A stretch of 60,142 nt of DNA from an uncultured Prevotellaceae bacterium (lineage in GTDB: Bacteria; Bacteroidota; Bacteroidia; Bacteroidales; Bacteroidaceae): positions 1-60,142 of the forward strand of contig ONMI01000066.1 of the NCBI GenBank assembly GCA_900318915.1, written 5' to 3'. Both the position numbers and the translations under genes were made by a program. Under the pieces are notes generated by a model. The model saw only the letters and a program-made list of their open reading frames with translations. It was not told the origin of the DNA and searched no databases. Below are positions 57,168 through 60,142 of the stretch, one piece after another. How positions within the stretch are numbered: position 1 is the first letter of the stretch; the number at the start of each line of letters is the position of its first letter.

Positions 57168-57536
57168 TTACATCAGGCCGACACCGATTTTCCACGCCAC
57201 ATAAGCCTTTTTCTCGGCCGACTCGACCTTGTTGTCCACCCGCATCACCTTTTTGATGAAGCCGTCGATGACAGCCAGGATGGCCGTGCGCTCATCGTCG
57301 TTGAACCCTGCCACGAGCTGCTTGGTCTCCTCGAGCACCTCATCGAGGGTGTAAGTATGGTTCACGCTGTCGAGCACAGCCTTTTTCACCTCATCGTCGA
57401 CGGAGCCAATCTGCTCGATGCCAGCCAGGAAGCCCTCTACGAAATCGCGTTCGCGGTCGGTATAGTCGCCGTCGCAGTGGGCGAAGAAAAGACCCGTCTT
57501 CGCCATCAGTTTTATGGTATCGATAATTCTTTCCAT
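57168..57536 (-). CDS. TerB-like helical protein
   Basis: A 122-residue all-helical protein without a signal peptide. The pattern (LFFAHCDGDYTDRERDFVEGFLAGIEQIG, then VIDGFIKKVMRVDNKVESAEKKAY) resembles the TerB/DjlA N-terminal fold, which has acidic, possibly metal-binding, loops. The name refers to tellurite resistance but most members have no shown role in it. It is 29 bases downstream of the Thr-rich protein gene on the same strand and probably cotranscribed with it. Confidence 0.7.
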   Translation of the reverse strand: MERIIDTIKLMAKTGLFFAHCDGDYTDRERDFVEGFLAGIEQIGSVDDEVKKAVLDSVNHTYTLDEVLEETKQLVAGFNDDERTAILAVIDGFIKKVMRVDNKVESAEKKAYVAWKIGVGLM

Positions 57537-57565
57537 AATAGCATTCAGTTACACAGTTAGACACA

Positions 57566-58114
57566 TTATTTCATAGAGCCGCCGGCCAGGCCAATGGTTT
57601 TGAGCACCCCCTTGGCGATTTCGCCGATGTTGCCCAGATTGAGTCCCTTGCCGAGCAGGATACTGAGGATGCCGCCCAGTCCGCCGAGCGAGCCGAGGTC
57701 GATGCCGCCCTGAGGCGCAGCCTCCTCTTCCTCCACCGGCTGAGTGCGGGTGTCTTTCTGCGAGGTCTCCCTCACCGGTTCCTCCTCCACGTCCATGCCC
57801 ATTTTTCGGCGCAGGTCCTTGACCACATCGTCGAGTCCGCCACCCTGTGTGGTATCGTCCACCTGCTGGGTGGTGGTGCGCTGCGGTGCCGAGCCTGAAG
57901 CCCCTGCATTCTGGCGTATGTCGCGCAGGATATCGTTCAGGTCATTGTCTTGTGTAGAGCGCCGGGTGGTGGTGGTCGACGTCGTGGTGGTCGACTGCCC
58001 GCCCGTCATGTCTTTCAGGATGTCCTCGAGTCCGCCGCCGGAGGTACTTCCCCCTGCATTGCCGAACACGTTGCCGAGTCCGCCTTTAATGATTTCTTCT
58101 AAAAAACTTCCCAT
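57566..58114 (-). CDS. Thr/Gly-rich protein with a triplicated short motif
   Basis: A 182-residue protein I cannot place in a named family. It contains three spaced copies of a short acidic/hydrophobic motif: GGLEDILKDM (about 27-36), DLNDILRDI (about 58-66) and GGLDDVVKDL (about 91-100). They are separated by disordered stretches rich in Thr, Gln and Gly. The ends are Gly/Leu helices (FLEEIIKGGLGNVFG at the N terminus, LGGLGGILSILLGKGLNLGNIGEIAKGVLKTIG at the C terminus), resembling DUF937/YidB-like glycine-rich helices. It lies between TerB-like and pantothenate kinase genes on the minus strand. Confidence 0.65.
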   Translation of the reverse strand: MGSFLEEIIKGGLGNVFGNAGGSTSGGGLEDILKDMTGGQSTTTTSTTTTRRSTQDNDLNDILRDIRQNAGASGSAPQRTTTQQVDDTTQGGGLDDVVKDLRRKMGMDVEEEPVRETSQKDTRTQPVEEEEAAPQGGIDLGSLGGLGGILSILLGKGLNLGNIGEIAKGVLKTIGLAGGSMK

Positions 58115-58162
58115 GGTTTGTATGATTTATCGGTTAGTAGTAACGTCAGGAGAGAGGGAGTC

Positions 58163-58981
58163 CTACTGCAGGAAGCTGAGTGCGGATCCGATGGCCGTGC
58201 AGAACTCCGAGTATTTGGGTATGCGGAAGTGCACCCCGTAGAGCCGCTCGATGAGCGGGAACACCTCGCGCGTCTGCGGCAGGAGCGTAAGGTTGCCGAT
58301 GAGCACGAAATCTTTCACATCGCTGTTGATGGCGGAGAGCACCGAGGCGCTGCCGATGGCCTGCAGCACCATGTGGATGATGCCCAGTGCGATGTCTTCT
58401 CTGGTGGAGTCGGTGTCGGCATTGCCGAAGAGCGATGCCGTGGCATTCATGGGCAGTCCCGGCAGCGGTTTGGCGCTGATGTCGCCGATGAGCAGGTTCA
58501 CATTGGCCAGGTCGCCGTGCATAGCGAGCGCCGACACCTGCTTGATGTCCGATGTCTGGAGCATGATGCGCGAAAGGCCCTGTAGGGTGCCGCCACCAAT
58601 GCTGATACCGCCTATATGGCGTATCTCGTCGCCGTCGCAGAGCACGAGCGAGGTGCCGGTACCCATGCTCACCACGATGATGTGGTCGAGCCCAGACTCA
58701 AATTTTGCGCCCAGTCCGTCGCAGAGGAACTCATCGGCCTTGGCCGTGGGCAGGCCGTACACCTCTTTATCAATATAGGCACTGCCCACACCGGTGAGCA
58801 TCACCTGCTCCACATCGGAGAGTTCCACCTTGTTCTCATACAGATATTTGCCGAAGGCCCCGTAGAGCGAAGTCACCGGGTCGGCAGCCGTGATGCGCAT
58901 GGGCGACACCACCTTGCCGTCTTTGATACCCACGATTTTTGTCGTGCTGATACCGACGTCGATTCCAATAATAATTCCCAT
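58163..58981 (-). CDS. coaW: Type II pantothenate kinase
   Basis: A 272-residue cytosolic kinase that makes 4-phosphopantothenate in the first step of coenzyme A synthesis. The phosphate loop is IIIGIDVGISTTKIVGI, and VSMGTGTSLVLCDGDEIRHIGGISIGGGTLQGLSRIM contains the second nucleotide and substrate segments of the actin-like fold. The C-terminal half (DFVLIGNLTLLPQTREV) is also typical of staphylococcal/eukaryotic-type (type II) enzymes, which resist feedback by CoA. It lies 48 bases upstream of the Thr-rich protein gene. Confidence 0.9.
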   Translation of the reverse strand: MGIIIGIDVGISTTKIVGIKDGKVVSPMRITAADPVTSLYGAFGKYLYENKVELSDVEQVMLTGVGSAYIDKEVYGLPTAKADEFLCDGLGAKFESGLDHIIVVSMGTGTSLVLCDGDEIRHIGGISIGGGTLQGLSRIMLQTSDIKQVSALAMHGDLANVNLLIGDISAKPLPGLPMNATASLFGNADTDSTREDIALGIIHMVLQAIGSASVLSAINSDVKDFVLIGNLTLLPQTREVFPLIERLYGVHFRIPKYSEFCTAIGSALSFLQ

Positions 58982-59117
58982 CTTTCAGTATTTGTGATTG
59001 ATGGGGCGAAGATAGCAAAAAAAACGAAAAAGGAGGGCCGCACAGGCATTAAAAAACGATTTCGTTAAAATTTATTATAAAAAATGTTTGTTTTTTCCAC
59101 TTGTCGACTTATTTAAT

Positions 59118-59125
59118 TATATTTG
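59118..59125 (+). promoter_or_regulatory. -7 box upstream of the DUF4332 gene
   Basis: TATATTTG matches TAnnTTTG exactly, 49 bases before the start codon. Possible -33 TTTG/TTG elements are not ideally spaced. Confidence 0.6.
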
Positions 59126-59174
59126 CATTAAGTAATCTTCGATAAGTCTATCATTCACTAATACCATAACATTT

Positions 59175-59582
59175 ATGACCTACAAAATTATCGACATTGA
59201 GGGCATAGGCCCCGTTTACGGAGAGAAACTGGTAGCCGTCGGCATCAAGACCGACAAAGACCTGCTTGAGAAATGCGCCAAACCAGCCGGCCGTAAGGCA
59301 CTGGCCGAGGAGACCGGCATCACCGAGAAACTCATTCTGACCTGGACCAACCACTGCGACCTGATGCGCATCCACGGTGTGGGACCTCAGTTTGCTGAAC
59401 TGCTGGAGGCCGCCGGTGTAGACACCGTGAAGGAATTCCGCAACCGCAAGCCCGAGAACCTGCAGCCCAAGCTGGTGGAGGTGAACGAGCAGAAGAACCT
59501 GGTGAACCGTGTTCCCAGCCTGAAAGAGGTGGTGAAGATGGTGGAACAGGCCAAGGAGTTGCCGCCGATGATGGAATATTGA
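59175..59582 (+). CDS. DUF4332 helix-hairpin-helix protein
   Basis: A 135-residue cytosolic protein with two helix-hairpin-helix-like repeats: IDIEGIGPVYGEKLVAVGIKTDKDLLEKC and MRIHGVGPQFAELLEAAGVDTVKEFRNR. This is the DUF4332 arrangement, a fold seen in DNA-binding proteins such as helicase and topoisomerase accessory domains. The biological role of the stand-alone family is not known. It is a single-gene unit with its own promoter and a 12-bp-stem terminator. Confidence 0.82.
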   Translation: MTYKIIDIEGIGPVYGEKLVAVGIKTDKDLLEKCAKPAGRKALAEETGITEKLILTWTNHCDLMRIHGVGPQFAELLEAAGVDTVKEFRNRKPENLQPKLVEVNEQKNLVNRVPSLKEVVKMVEQAKELPPMMEY

Positions 59583-59607
59583 TATTCTTATTTTACCTAT
59601 CTATAAT

Positions 59608-59639
59608 GATGAGCCCCGGACAGCTGCCCGGGGCTCATC
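59608..59639. terminator. Hairpin between convergent DUF4332 and AraC genes
   Basis: A perfect 12-bp stem GATGAGCCCCGG/CCGGGGCTCATC with an eight-base loop. No long T run follows on either strand, but its position between convergent genes suggests a bidirectional terminator. Confidence 0.75.
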
Positions 59640-59667
59640 GTATAATACAGGTGTGCATCATTCAGGC

Positions 59668-60142
59668 TCACCCCATTCTGAATTTTGCCGGCGACATGCC
59701 GAAATGCGTCCTGACATACTTGCCGAAGAAGGAAGGATTGGGGAATCCGAGCACATCGCTCACCTGCTTGACGGAGAAGTCGGTGAATTTGAGGTAGTAT
59801 CGAATGTCCTCCATGACATGGATGCGTATCCAGTCGCTCGCCGTCTTTCCGGTATTCTTCTTGCAGATGGAGGAGAGATACTTGGGTGTGATGCAGAGTT
59901 TGTCGGCATAGAACTCCACGGTATGATATTTTACCGACTGGCTGTTGAGCATATCGAAGAACTGCTGAAAGAGGTTGTCCGACTGCCGGTGTTCCCCACC
60001 CGACTCCGTATCGGGCACACCCACCAGAAGGAAGCTGCAGAGTCCCAGGAAGCCCGCCCTCAGCAGGCTCAGTGTGATATCCCTTTTGAAAGCCATGTCT
60101 TTCGGTCCGTTGACAAAGGAGCTTATCATCTGATAATAATTG
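59668..60142 (-). CDS. AraC-family transcription regulator, cut by the window end
   Basis: The C-terminal DNA-binding part of an AraC/XylS-type activator. Two helix-turn-helix units are visible: TVEFYADKLCITPKYLSSICKKNTGKTASDWI and DFSVKQVSDVLGFPNPSFFGKYVRTHFGMSPAKFR. The N-terminal sensor domain is truncated, since the frame is still open at 60142 (residues NYYQ precede the first visible Met). Full proteins of this type are usually near 290 residues, so roughly half is present. The gene continues beyond the window; its target cannot be named. Confidence 0.88.
   Translation of the reverse strand, partial: NYYQMISSFVNGPKDMAFKRDITLSLLRAGFLGLCSFLLVGVPDTESGGEHRQSDNLFQQFFDMLNSQSVKYHTVEFYADKLCITPKYLSSICKKNTGKTASDWIRIHVMEDIRYYLKFTDFSVKQVSDVLGFPNPSFFGKYVRTHFGMSPAKFRMG

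Overview
The window looks like a chromosomal segment of a fairly GC-rich member of the Bacteroidales, most likely Prevotellaceae. The clues are SusC/SusD pairs, -33 TTTG / -7 TAnnTTTG promoters, Prevotella-style C-terminal secretion signals, DUF3244/DUF4374/DUF4332 proteins, and an arabinose cluster laid out like the Bacteroides thetaiotaomicron AraR locus. No rRNA, tRNA, CRISPR array or transposase was seen.

Layout. 1-5.2 kb: an ABC-F ATPase with one degenerate ATP site, grpE, dnaJ, folC. 5.3-9.1 kb: galactose operon (mutarotase, galactokinase, MFS sugar permease); the kinase and permease genes overlap abnormally and the permease has an AT-rich core. 9.2-22.0 kb: arabinose operon with an exported mutarotase, a sodium/sugar symporter, the Nudix-type regulator AraR, araD, araA, an inserted small element (an array of 11-bp repeats, a four-helix-bundle gene, then inverted repeat copies), an araB-type kinase, a GH51 arabinofuranosidase, transketolase and ribose-5-phosphate isomerase B. 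It would take arabinosides to pentose-phosphate intermediates.

22.1-35.3 kb: a polysaccharide utilization locus on the minus strand (SusC, SusD, a surface lipoprotein, an alginate-lyase-fold/GH88 fusion, GH2). It is divergent from a membrane-tethered beta-propeller/LuxR-type regulator whose transcript may be leaderless. 35.3-45.5 kb: a minus-strand operon behind a cobalamin riboswitch: TonB-dependent receptor, DUF4374 lipoprotein, exported CbiK-type chelatase, membrane-anchored CobN-like protein, a six-helix membrane protein, an ExbB-like protein and an ExbD-like DUF2149 protein. The plan resembles hmu operons but the switch points to corrinoid or cobalt handling in the envelope.

45.5-60.1 kb: a DUF3244 protein, a frameshifted secreted repeat protein, a TonB-type barrel with a LytS/LytT-like two-component pair, a CotH/transglutaminase operon followed by a second array of the same 11-bp repeat, a TerB-like protein, a Thr-rich protein with a triplicated motif, type II pantothenate kinase, a DUF4332 protein and a truncated AraC regulator.

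The most notable observation is the 11-bp repeat family (AAGTTAAAAGG). It occurs twice, each time directly after a stop codon and in strict 11-bp phase, once with a four-helix-bundle gene and inverted copies. All functional statements come from reading the sequence; no database search was run.
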